DNA from: Prauserella alba
Lineage (GTDB): Bacteria > Actinomycetota > Actinomycetes > Mycobacteriales > Pseudonocardiaceae
Assembly (NCBI RefSeq): GCF_024171735.1
Contig: NZ_JAMTCH010000003.1
Location: forward strand, 1,414,841 to 1,478,840
Length of the DNA stretch: 64,000 nucleotides
Direction of reading: 5' to 3'
The notes under the pieces were generated by a model. That model was not told the origin of the DNA. It did no database searches and worked only from the letters and a program-made list of their open reading frames with translations. This document shows, in pieces, positions 29,640 through 39,500 of the stretch (the first letter of the stretch is position 1; every line of letters starts with the position of its first letter). Made by a program: the position numbers and the translations under genes.

Positions 29640-30098
29640 ACTGACGGTGGGGCCGATCAAGGGCACGACATCGGCGTGGCTGCCACTCGATTCCATCGCG
29701 CGATGCGGAACAACGTCGCACAAGCTCTCGACACTCTCGGCTTGACCGGCGCCGAGTACGGCGCGCTCGACTACATCTCCCGGCATGCAGATCCCAGCAA
29801 CGCCGACCTCGCTCGATACCTCCTCGTCACACCCCAATCGCTCGGGAAGCTGACCGCGGGCATGAGGTCGCGCGGCCTACTCCACCGAGCACCCACCCAG
29901 GGTTCGCACCGGTATCACCTAGCCCTGACCCCCGACGGTCAGCAGGCCCTGGCCCGGGCACGACCGCACGTCGAGGCAGCCCAACAACGGCTTCTTGCGC
30001 CACTCGACCGCCAGGAGCGGATCCGATTCGCCCGAGCGCTCACGCTCTGCGCAGACCACCACGACAACTCCATGAACGGACAGCAAAATGACAACTGA
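29637..30098 (+). CDS. MarR-family regulator (IS passenger)
   Basis: The protein has 153 residues from ATG 29637. The winged HTH is clear: LDTLGLTGAEYGALDYISRH, NADLARYLLVTPQSLGKLTA, GLLHRAPTQGSHRYHLALTP. It lies divergent from the transposase with only 15 bases between start codons, and overlaps the SDR gene downstream by 11 bases. It probably represses itself, the SDR and perhaps the transposase through the palindrome on which the start codons sit. Confidence 0.88.
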   Translation: MTDGGADQGHDIGVAATRFHRAMRNNVAQALDTLGLTGAEYGALDYISRHADPSNADLARYLLVTPQSLGKLTAGMRSRGLLHRAPTQGSHRYHLALTPDGQQALARARPHVEAAQQRLLAPLDRQERIRFARALTLCADHHDNSMNGQQNDN

Positions 30099-30849
30099 TG
30101 TCAGCCGACCACTAATCATCGTCACCGGCGGCGGGACCGGCATGGGGCGCGACATCGCGCTCGACCAGACCAAGCTCGGACATGACGTCCTCATCGTCGG
30201 CCGGCGCCCGGACCCGCTCGAGGAGACCAGGTCGATGTCCGCCGCCCCCCACCGCCTGCACACCGCAGTCGCCGACATCTCGACCCACCAGGGCACCACC
30301 GCACTCCTCGACGCCGTAGACGGTCGCCCCGTGAAGGCCTTCGTGGCCGCCGCCGGAGGACAAGGGGACTTCAAGGACCCCGGCACCTCGCCCGAGGAGG
30401 TCGACGAAGCGTGGACCGAGGCACTGAGAAAGAACCTGTTCAGCGCCATCTTGCCCATCGAGGCCGTCCTGCCGCTCATGGTTGACGGTCAGGGTCGCAT
30501 CGTCCTGATCGGGTCCACCGCAGGCCTCGATGGCGCCGGCGGCCCCTACGCCACGGCCAAGGCGGCTCTAAGCGGATACGGACGCGACCTCGCCACTCGC
30601 GTCGGCCGCCGCGGCATCACCGCCAACACCCTCGCGCCCGGGTTCGTCGCGGCGACCGACTTCTTCGAGGCTGGCGGGTACGGCGCCAGCGCGACCATGA
30701 TCGAAGGCGCCGCCTCCCAGACCCTCGTAGGCCGCGTCGGCCAACCCCAAGACATCACCGCCTCAGTACGTTGGCTCATCAGCGAAGACGCCGGATGGGT
30801 CACAGCACAAACCATCACCGTCAACGGCGGCACCGTCATCGTCCGATAA
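30088..30849 (+). CDS. Short-chain dehydrogenase/reductase (IS passenger)
   Basis: The protein has 253 residues. It has the SDR features: IVTGGGTGMGRDIALDQT (NAD(P) loop TGxxxGxG), a loose NAAG equivalent (FVAAAGGQGDF), Ser in VLIGSTAGLDGAG and the YATAK catalytic Tyr/Lys (GGPYATAKAALSGYGRDLAT), then LAPGFVAATDFFE. It reduces or oxidises an unknown carbonyl/alcohol; pairing with MarR suggests detoxification of a compound sensed by MarR. It ends 61 bases before the right end of the IS. Confidence 0.9.
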   Translation: MTTDVSRPLIIVTGGGTGMGRDIALDQTKLGHDVLIVGRRPDPLEETRSMSAAPHRLHTAVADISTHQGTTALLDAVDGRPVKAFVAAAGGQGDFKDPGTSPEEVDEAWTEALRKNLFSAILPIEAVLPLMVDGQGRIVLIGSTAGLDGAGGPYATAKAALSGYGRDLATRVGRRGITANTLAPGFVAATDFFEAGGYGASATMIEGAASQTLVGRVGQPQDITASVRWLISEDAGWVTAQTITVNGGTVIVR

Positions 30850-30910
30850 CCACGCGCCTACGACCTGCGACTCAGATCGCTGGGTCCCACACCCTGGATT
30901 GTGAAGAGCC

Positions 30911-30973
30911 ACGTTGCATCGCTGGGCGATCATCGAGCGTGCGGAGATACTCGGCGGCGTGGTCAACGGTCAT
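30911..30973 (-). pseudogene. 5' part of the gene split by the ISL3 element
   Basis: Starts at ATG 30973, overlapping the stop of the upstream 50-residue gene (ATGA), and encodes MTVDHAAEYLRTLDDRPAMQ before the IS insertion site. The continuation is at 28289 and below. Confidence 0.5.
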
Positions 30974-31122
30974 AGTCTCGCCGCCACCTCTGAAAGAAGC
31001 CACTCCATCGCTTCGAGTGGAACATCTTGCTCGAAGACACTTACCGTGCGATTACCGGTTTTGTCGTCTTCGAACACTTCGGCTACCCGCCGCCCATCAT
31101 CACGGGTGAGTTCGATGGTCAT
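30970..31122 (-). CDS. 50-residue conserved-looking protein behind the SUKH gene
   Basis: From ATG 31122 the protein reads MTIELTRDDGRRVAEVFEDD followed by KTGNRTVSVFEQ and ends with EAMEWLLSEVAARL. The alternation of strands and a final helix looks like a genuine small domain, and similar small proteins are common in actinobacterial gene islands. In-frame sequence continues upstream to a TAG at about 31165, so it could be a fragment of something longer. Its stop overlaps the start of the gene broken by the IS. It lies downstream of the SUKH immunity gene on the same strand, so it may be an accessory immunity protein. Confidence 0.5.
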   Translation of the reverse strand: MTIELTRDDGRRVAEVFEDDKTGNRTVSVFEQDVPLEAMEWLLSEVAARL

Positions 31123-31211
31123 ACCGTCGCGATCGTCGACCGAACTGGCAAGGACAAAGCGCTACCCGGCTGATCATTTCGGTGGCTCCTGGACAGTCCC
31201 TCCGAGTGCGT

Positions 31212-31799
31212 TCAGGTCAACTCGCGCCAGTAGGCGATGTCCGGATTCATCTCCATCGCCAGTCGGCCGAACACCAGGTCATCCATCTCCAGGTAACCCT
31301 GGGGGTCCACATAGAAGATTCCGCGCTCGAATCCCCGCGCCAGTGTCGTCATCATCGCGCCCAACGATGAGAACTCAACCGGATGCTCAGCCTCATCGAT
31401 CCAGAAACGACGAACCGCTGCGGCACCTGCAGCAGTGAGATCAACAATGTAGAAGTCGCCGCCACCATTGGCGAACACTGGAAGCCAACCGGGCATCCAA
31501 CGATCGTCGACGGCGAACGCCCGGTAGTTGGTCACAGCATCGTCGAGTGAGAGCAAATAGAAACCGGGAAACAACTGGATGTCATCGAGAATCGCCGGAG
31601 CGTCCGACGCAGTCCCGTTCCGCCAGCCGTACACCGTCTCCAACTCCGGAGTGGATGACAAGCCGACCGCGTCGAGCTTCGACCTCACGACATCCGATGA
31701 CAGACCATTCTGCAGCAGCCGCAGCAGAAGCTCTCGGCCAAGGCGGCCAAGCGCCGACTCGATACTGGCCAAGGATTCAGTAAGCTCGTCAGTCATCAC
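31212..31799 (-). CDS. SMI1/KNR4 (SUKH) family immunity protein
   Basis: The protein has about 195 residues. It fits the SUKH fold: LSSTPELETVYGWRNGTASD near residue 50, ILDDIQLFPGFYLLSLDDAV, WLPVFANGGGDFYIVDLTAA and a C-terminal helix. SUKH proteins are general immunity proteins for nuclease toxins of polymorphic toxin systems. The start (GTG 31799 or ATG 31796) overlaps the stop of the preceding orphan toxin tip, so the pair is translationally coupled. It probably neutralises the NucA/NucB-type tip next to it. Confidence 0.8.
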   Translation of the reverse strand: MMTDELTESLASIESALGRLGRELLLRLLQNGLSSDVVRSKLDAVGLSSTPELETVYGWRNGTASDAPAILDDIQLFPGFYLLSLDDAVTNYRAFAVDDRWMPGWLPVFANGGGDFYIVDLTAAGAAAVRRFWIDEAEHPVEFSSLGAMMTTLARGFERGIFYVDPQGYLEMDDLVFGRLAMEMNPDIAYWRELT

Positions 31800-33043
31800 G
31801 GTCCAAACGTCACGTCGAAGGGGTCGCCTCGGTCAACGCCATTGTCCTGGAAGAACCGACTCAACACTCCACCTTGGTAGTGCTGCTCTACAACCGGCAC
31901 AGGGGTGACGAAGGAACCACAGCCACCCTGCTCGGAGCAAGCGAACGGATACTCGTCCAGCGACTGGCCGGCGGGAGGACGGGCTCGGCCGCGCAGTGCA
32001 GACCGGCGGTTGGCCTTACTTTCCGCATCACCAACCCGCGTAAGCCTCGTCGGAGCGCCGTTCGCTACGGCGTTATCGAAATTCTGCGCGATGCCCGGCG
32101 CGCGGCTCCGACTGAACGTGACCGTCGGAACGTTCTTCGTGGTTTCAGTGTCTGCGCGGAAGCCGTAGGGCTGGTCGCCGTCGCTGCTGAGGGTACCGGG
32201 CTGGGCGGTGTCGCCATCTAGGACCGTGCATTCCCAGCCGGTGCCGTGGCGTTGGACCTGTCCGCCGGTGGCGCATTCCTCGCCCAACAGGTGGCTGGTC
32301 TGTATTCCGTCGGGTTCGGCGGCACCACCGGTCTGTTGTGGTTGGTACGGGTCGGTGTCGTCGGCGGTAGGGTTGAGCACTCCCAGGTGCACCGGTGGTG
32401 CACCTTCGGCCGCGTCGATAGCGCGCTGCACCGACGGGGCGATCACCGGCTGTTTCGACGCGTCCGGCAGGGCGTGCGGGGTCATGGCGTCGTCGATGAC
32501 CCGTTGGCGCCGCGCGGCCAGCCAGGCCTGGTAGGCCCGCGCGGCCGCCGCCGCAGCTGCAGCGGCCGCCTGGCCACCGCCGCCGTTGCCCAGCCAGCCA
32601 CCACCGCCACCGGGGCCGCCGTCCGGGGAGTACGTCCAGGCCCGCCCCGGAAACGACGGCCGCCGATTCGGCCCCGAACCGGGCGAGGACCACCAGCCGT
32701 CGAAGTGATCACCGATACGGCCCGCCACCCGGGCGGCGCCCCGCCACCAGCTCTGGCCGGTGTTCTTCCACCACTTCGCGACGGTGGCGTCCCACATGTC
32801 CTTCAGGGAGCGCTGCGGGGGTCGAGGGGTCGGAGTCGGGGCGGGCGGCAGGCCGGTCGTCGCGTCCGAGGTCCACGACTCGACCCGGTCCGCCACATGC
32901 GGAGCCGCCGCCAGAGCTGCCGTAGCCGCAGTCGCACCCGCGACCGCCTTCGCGATCGTACCGATACCGATACTGATCCCGATCGTGCACACACCGAAAC
33001 ACCGACCAGTCGGATCGGTCCGCCCCAGCGGATCACCACCCAC
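31796..33043 (-). CDS. Silent orphan RHS tip with NucA/NucB-type nuclease
   Basis: The frame has 415 residues from GTG 33043 but no ribosome binding site. It begins at the RHS core end (GGDPLGRTDPTGRCFG), continues through the same linker as the main gene (identical to about residue 250: KDMWDATVAKWWKNTGQSWW, WLAARRQRVIDDAMTPHALP), and then diverges. The last 60 residues include LDEYPFACSEQGG and QGGVLSRFFQDNG, the DEYPFA motif of NucA/NucB deoxyribonucleases. Lacking a body, signal peptide and start signals, it is a donor cassette that needs recombination with the main gene to be expressed. Confidence 0.8.
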   Translation of the reverse strand: MGGDPLGRTDPTGRCFGVCTIGISIGIGTIAKAVAGATAATAALAAAPHVADRVESWTSDATTGLPPAPTPTPRPPQRSLKDMWDATVAKWWKNTGQSWWRGAARVAGRIGDHFDGWWSSPGSGPNRRPSFPGRAWTYSPDGGPGGGGGWLGNGGGGQAAAAAAAAAARAYQAWLAARRQRVIDDAMTPHALPDASKQPVIAPSVQRAIDAAEGAPPVHLGVLNPTADDTDPYQPQQTGGAAEPDGIQTSHLLGEECATGGQVQRHGTGWECTVLDGDTAQPGTLSSDGDQPYGFRADTETTKNVPTVTFSRSRAPGIAQNFDNAVANGAPTRLTRVGDAESKANRRSALRGRARPPAGQSLDEYPFACSEQGGCGSFVTPVPVVEQHYQGGVLSRFFQDNGVDRGDPFDVTFGP

Positions 33044-33049
33044 AAAGGC
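32307..33049 (-). repeat. 743-bp linker repeat, inverted copy
   Basis: It matches 42653-43395 in inverted orientation over 743 bp with only a few mismatches noticed (for example GGTGTGTG against GGCGTGTG, and two bases changing Gly to Pro in WLGNGGGG). It carries the end of the RHS core and the pre-toxin linker in the same reading frame as the main gene. Confidence 0.9.
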
Positions 33050-33523
33050 GGCGTCACGACAGGAATGAGGCAGTCCACGCCGGACAGGTGGATTTGCTGA
33101 ACTGCGAAGAATGGGGACTAAAGATTATTAGAATCATGACATGTTGGGATTCTCACGAAGTGTCCTGATCGGAAGTGAATTACCGGACAGCGAGGTTGAT
33201 ACCCGTAGCTGCATGATCGTTACCGGAATGGTGTGTACACGTTGCGGGAGGTGGTTCGTGACGTTTTCGCAGGTCAGCGCTTCGAGTCAAGATTTTTGAT
33301 CCATGCGGCGGATTGACGCCAGCAGGTCGCCCGGTCTTGTGATTTGTGCCATTTTAAAAGGACGCGATGTGATCACGGTTCGGTCGCAGAAGGTGTCGCA
33401 AGCCGTCCGAGTTGCCTAATGTTCCGCCGTGCTCGGCGCGACGTCGCGTGTGCGCTGTGTTCGAGTTCGACATTCGGGCGAGCCAGAGTGGCTCGCCCTT
33501 CTCCATGTCTGTGAGAGGTTTGC
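33050..33523. promoter_or_regulatory. Leader and promoter region of the RHS gene
   Basis: This 474-base region is markedly A/T-richer around 33118-33200 and 33285-33360 than its surroundings and has no convincing gene. It should contain the promoter of the RHS gene. At 33476-33498 a perfect hairpin (GGGCGAGCC, loop AGAGT, GGCTCGCCC, then TTCTCC) precedes the GAGAGG ribosome binding site and could act as an attenuator. Confidence 0.5.
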
Positions 33524-36500
33524 GTGTTGCTGTCGTTGGGGCGGGTCGGTGTCCGGGTGTGGTCGCTGGTCTTGGTGGCGGTGATCCTGGTCGGTTTGCT
33601 GAGCGCCCCGCCGATGACCAGGTCCGCGTTGGCGGCGCAGGGCGAACTCCCTGAACAGCACTACGGTTCGGCAGCCGGCCGATCTCACCGCGTGCCGGCG
33701 GAGGCGACCGAACCGCGGCGAAACCGCGCCCAGCACAACGCGGCTCCGCAGCCAGGCGGTCTACCTCCGGACGAACGCGCCGCGACGCCGGAACTGGGTG
33801 AGGCTCCCGCTCCTGACGCCCGCGTCGAGGTCGGGGCGAAAGACACGCCCGCCGATGTGAAGGGGTTCGACAAGGCGACCTCGCAGCTCGTCGCCGAGGA
33901 CAGCGGGCCGAAACGTCGTGTCTTCGAGAACGCGGATGGCACTCGGACACTGCGGATGTACCAGGGACGCCGCTTCTTTCGTGACGAGAACGGACAGTGG
34001 CAACGGATCGACTCGACGCTCAAGGCCGATGGCGAGCGGTTCGTGACCGCGGCTGATTCGGATGCGAAACGGTTCGCGCGGGTGGCGACAGCCTCGGAGC
34101 TCGCGAGCACGTCGCTCGGCGATCAAGGGTCCTTCGGTTTCGGCTTGGCCGATGCCGAGCCGGTCCACGGCACGGTGGATGGCCGCAGTGTCACCTATGA
34201 GGACGTTCGGTCCGATGCGGACATCATCTTGCAGGCGACGCCGATGGGAATCAAGGAAAAAATGATTCTGCACTCGGCGGATGCCCCCGCGGTCTGGGAG
34301 TTCCCGCTGCATCTCGACGGTGTGACCGCGAGTATCGACGACGAGGGCTCGGTCGTGCTGCGCGACGCCGACGACGCGGTGGCGGGCCGCATCCCGCCGG
34401 GGTTCATGGAGGACGCCGCGCGGGATCCCCACTCCGGAGAGGGCGTGCGCTCGTACGACGTCGACTATGAGCTCATCGGTGACTCGGCCGAGCCGGTTCT
34501 GCGGGTGAGCGTTGACCAGGAATGGTTGCGGGATCCCTCACGCGAGTTTCCCGTGGCAGTGGATCCATCGGTCAGCAGGAAGGACAGCCCTGGTTCGACG
34601 TACGTGCTCTCGCCCTACACGAACGACTATTCGGGTGAGCCGAACCTGAGCGTCGGCACCTACAACGGCGGAGGGAACAAGGCCGCTGCGTACCTGAAGT
34701 TCGGCAACGTGTCGTCCGAGCTGGCCGGACAGCGCGTATTGGGCACCAAGTTGTGGATGTACGAGACCTGGTCCTATTCGTGTCAGGCGCGGCCGGTAAC
34801 CGTGCATCCGGTGACGCAGTCGTGGTCGGTGGGCGGCAACAAGTCGTGGCCCGGCCCGTCGTGGGGCGCGAAGCTGGCGACGAAACGCTTCGCGCGCGGT
34901 CACGACTCCGGGTGCAGCTCCGGTTGGGTCGGAATCGACCTCGGCGATCGTGGCCGGAATCTGGTCCAGGGCTGGACGCACGGCAAGGCGAACCACGGGT
35001 TGACGGTGCGTGCGTCGACAACGGATTCGTACGGATGGAAGAAGTTCGCGTCGGCATCGTCGGCGAACGCGCCGTCGCTGGCCGTGACCTACACCCCGTA
35101 CTGGGCGGAATACGGCGTCGGTGCGATGACGCAGACGGTGTCGTCCAGCGATGACGGACGTATGCAGGTGCAGGTCACGAACCGTGGCAAGGACACCTGG
35201 ACGCCGACGAACGGCTACGAGCTCGGCTACCGGATCTGGGACGCGGCCTCGGGCCGGGAACTCGAGTACGGGACCAATGCTGCGTGGACGAAGATGCCCC
35301 GCAAGGTCGCGCCGGGCCAGTCGGTGACGATCGATGCTCGGGTGAAACAGGTACCGCCGGGGCGGTACAAGATCCGATGGGACATGGGCCGCAGGGGCGT
35401 GGCCAGGTTCTCGTGGTCCGGTGCGCCGATGTCCAAGGCCGTGTTCTTCACGATCGGCAACCAGACACCGGTGGTCGGCTCTGCATCACCGCCCAGCAAC
35501 TACGAGTCCCCGACGCTGACTCCCACCTTGACGTTGCGAGGGCGCGATCGGGACGCGTATCCGGGCAAGGGGCTGCAGTACCGGTTCAAGTTGTGTGACT
35601 CGTCCGGCGCCGATTGCACGCAGACGGAGTGGCAGGATTCGCCCCGGTGGTCGGTTCCCGAGGGACGGCTGCGGTGGAGTCAGGACTACACCTGGTACGG
35701 GCAGCTCTCGGACACCGAGTCGAGGAGTGCCTGGACCGGCGCGGCGACCCTGTCTCCCACGGTGCCGCAGCCGGCGATCACGAGCCACCTGGCGTCGGCG
35801 CAGGACGAGGCCGAGGTGGACCCGGGCATCGGGAACTTCACGGGCCGGGACACCGACGCGTCGGTAGCTGCGGCGGGACCGAATCTGGCTGTCCAGCGGA
35901 CGTACAACAGCAGGGATCCGCGGCGGGACGGCGCATTCGGCTCCGGGTGGGCCACGACATGGGACAGTCGCGTCAAGCCGGACGGCGACGGGACGGGAAA
36001 TGTCGTTGTCACCTTCCCCGACGGCCGTCAAGCACGTTTCGGGCGTAACGCCGACGGCTCGTATCAGGCGCCGCCTGGCGAGCGCTCCACTGTGGTGGAT
36101 CGAGACAACGGCGGCTGGCTGCTGAAAGTTCCGGGAGCCATGCGCTACGCCTTCGACAGCGCGGGCAGGTTGGCGACCGTCACCGATGTCGCCGGGCATG
36201 TGCAGCGGTTGTCCTACGAATCCGGAAAGCTGGCGACGGCGACCGACGAGACATCGGGCAGGAAGCTGTCGTTCACGTGGTCCGGTGGCCACGTCGCAGA
36301 GGTCGATGCGGGTGGAAACACGTGGGCGTACACGTACGACGGTGATCGCCTGACGGAGGTGTGTGACCCGACGCAGGCGTGCACGAGTTACGCCTACGAG
36401 CAGGCTTCGCACTATCGCACGGTCACGATGGATGCCAACCCGTATGCGTACTGGCGATTGTCCGAGAACGGCGGCAGCACTGCCGTCAGCGAAGTTCCCG

Positions 36501-39500
36501 GGTTCTGGGGTGACGTCGACGGCACCGCGGTCGACGTCGACTTCGGACAATCCGGTCCGTTGGCCGGTTCACCGTCCACTGCAGCCGGGTTCAACGGAAC
36601 GTCGTCGCACGTGCGGCTCCCCGACGATCTGGTTCGCGGCTCGCAGTACGCGTCGGTCGAGTTGTGGTTCAACACGACCGATGAGGGCGTGCTGTTCTCC
36701 ACCAGCAACTATCTCCCAGGGGACGCCGAGCCGAAGGGGTCGATGCCGGCGCTGTACGTCGGATCGGACGGCAAGCTGCACGGGCACTTCTGGAACGGGT
36801 CGGTGGACGGCATCGTCAGCGACGCGGCCGTCAACGACGGGCAGTGGCACCACGTCGTGCTCTCCGGGGCGTACGACACGCAAACGCTGTACCTGGACGG
36901 GGCCGAAGTGGGCTCCCAAGCCGGGCAGCTGGTGAACATCGATCCGTACGACTTCCTCGGCGCGGGCGCACTCAACGACCGTGATTGGCCCGCCGAGCCC
37001 GCGACGGACGGCGGAGCGTGGAACTACTTCGACGGTCAGATCGCCGAGGTCGCCTTCTACCAGCATCCGCTCGGCCAGTCGACGGTGTCCGAGCACCATG
37101 CCGGTCACACGGCCGCCGACGTGCTGACCGAAATCACGCGTCCGGGCGGAACCGTCGCGGCGAGCCTGGCCTATGACAAGGCCGACGACCGGGTTACTCG
37201 CTATACGGACGCCAACAACGGCACTCGCACCATCGGCGCTCCTGTGGTGCAGGGCGACGGGCACCGTTACGGGAACCAGGTGCGTTCCTCGGCGCCGGAC
37301 TCGCACTGGCGCCTCGCCGAGAACGAGGGAACGAGCGCGCACGGCTCACCTGCATTGCGCAGGGCTACCTATCACGGCGGACAACGAGGTGCAGGACCGT
37401 TCCCGAACAGTCACGCTCGGTCGTTCGACGGCAACGCGAGTTATGCGCGGCTGCCCGACGGACTGGTCCGGAGTACTCGTCAGGGATCGGTGTCGTTGTG
37501 GTTCAACACCACGGCGTCCGACGGCGGAGTGCTGTTCGCCACGGCCGATCACCTACCGGGGGAGTCCAGTGAGGGCGGTGCCGTCCCGCTGCTGTACGTC
37601 GGAACCGACGGGAAGCTGCACGGACACTTCTGGCAGGGCTCGGCACCGGGCATGGCCAGCGAGGCGGTGGTCAACGACGGCGACTGGCATCAGGTCGTGC
37701 TGGCCGGTGACGACACCACGCAAACGTTGTTCCTCGACGGGGTGGAGATCGGCACCCTGGACGGGACGATCGAGAACCGGCGTGAGCACGTTCTCGTCGG
37801 TACCGGCTGGACCCGGGCCAACCAGTGGCCGCAGATCGGCGATCGTGACTGGGCCTACTTCGACGGCCGGATCGCCCATGTCGGGTGGTATCCGAACGCG
37901 CTGCACGCCACGGCCGTGTCCGGGCTGTACGAGTCACGCACCGATCAGGGGTGGCAGGAAGAGACTGCCCGCGCGTGGGGTGTTCACACCCTCTGGCCAC
38001 TGGACGAGGTCACGACGGCCGAGAAGGCCGACGTCGTCACGGGCACGACGGCCGCGACCTATCACGACGTGGACACCTCGACACAACCTGCCATGCCGGG
38101 TTCCGGCGGCGTCGGACTGAACGGCACCTCGAGCTACGTGCAGCTGCCCGATCATCAGATCTACGGCCGCACTCGGACGTCGGTCGAGATGTGGTTCAAG
38201 ACCAGTGCGAGAACGGGCGGCGCACTGTATGCCACCGGCAGAGACCTACCGGGTGACAGCGGCGGCGGTGCGTATCCGGTGCTGTACGTCGGCAACGACG
38301 GCCTGTTGCGCGGCGGATTCTGGGACGGTGACACCGCGGGCATCACCAGCGACAACGTCGTCAACGACGGCGATTGGCATCACGTGGCGCTCACCGGTGA
38401 CGGCAGCCTGCAGCGGATGTATCTCGACGGTCAGTTGGTCGGGTCTCGTGCTGACGGCCGTATCGCCAACATCGATCGCTACGAGTTCGTCGGCACCGGG
38501 CGGTTCGACGACGGTTGGCCTCAGATCCCGGAAGGCTGGGGCTACTTCGAAGGCCAGATCGGCGAGGTCGCCACCTATCACCGGCCGCTCGACGCTGCGC
38601 GTATCCAGGCGCATTACGCGGCCTCGGTCGCCGCGACCGCGGTGACCACCACGGACCCGGCGGGTGACCGGACGACCCATACCTTCGATCCGACCAAGGG
38701 CGGTAGGCACGTCTCCGTCGACCGGCCGGGTCCCGGTGCTCGGGTGTATGCCTACGACACCGGCGGTTTCGTGCGGAAGGTCACCGACGAGAACGGGCAC
38801 GTCACCCGGTTCGTCAACGACGCTCACGGTAATCGGCTGTCCTCGGCGGCGTGTCGGGACGATGGCGTCGAGGCGTGCTACACCTCCTACACGTCGTACT
38901 TCTGGAACGACGACGATCCACTGGATCCACGCAACGGACAGGTCACCGAGTCGCGCGACGGCCGCTCGTCGGGGCCGGACGACGACCGGTTCCTGACGCG
39001 CTACACCTACACGGCGGACGGCAACGTGGCTTCGGCGTCCGTCCCCGGAGCGAACGGGGGTGCGCAGCGCACCACCACCCACACCTACACCGATGGCAGC
39101 GGTACCGCCGCGGGCGGCGGTACCGAGCCCGCGGGCCTGCTGAAGACCACGACCGATCCCGCCGGTGGTGTCACTCGCTACGCCTACACACAGACCGGAG
39201 ACCTGGCTCGGGTCACGGACGCGGCGGGGAAAGTCACCGAGTACGACTACGACGAGCTCGGCCGCAAGACCTCCGAAACCGTGACGTCCGACGCGATCGG
39301 CACAGCCACCACCACGTATCGCTACGACGCCGTGGGCAGGCTCGTCGAGCGACTCGACCCGGCCGCGCCGAACGGGGTCACCGACGACGCCCATCAGCGG
39401 CGTACGACCAACACGTACAACCCGGACGGCACGCTGAGCGACGTCACCGTGGACGACGTCGCCGGTGAGGACGAAGCGCGTACCACATCCTACACCTATG

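Larger units (their letters stand above)
28290..30910. mobile_element. ISL3-family element with MarR and SDR passengers
   Basis: The 2621-bp element has terminal inverted repeats of 24 bp with three mismatches (GGCTCTTCACAGACCAGGGT at the left end; 30887-30910 at the right). It is flanked by the perfect 8-bp duplication ACGTTGCA (28282-28289 and 30911-30918). Eight-base target duplications and GGCTCTTCA ends are ISL3 characteristics. Besides the transposase it encloses a MarR regulator and an SDR oxidoreductase. Confidence 0.92.

Noticed and set aside
28314-30098. 594-codon plus-strand frame through the ISL3 transposase
   Set aside because: Only its last 153 codons are a real MarR gene starting at 29637; the rest is antisense to the transposase.
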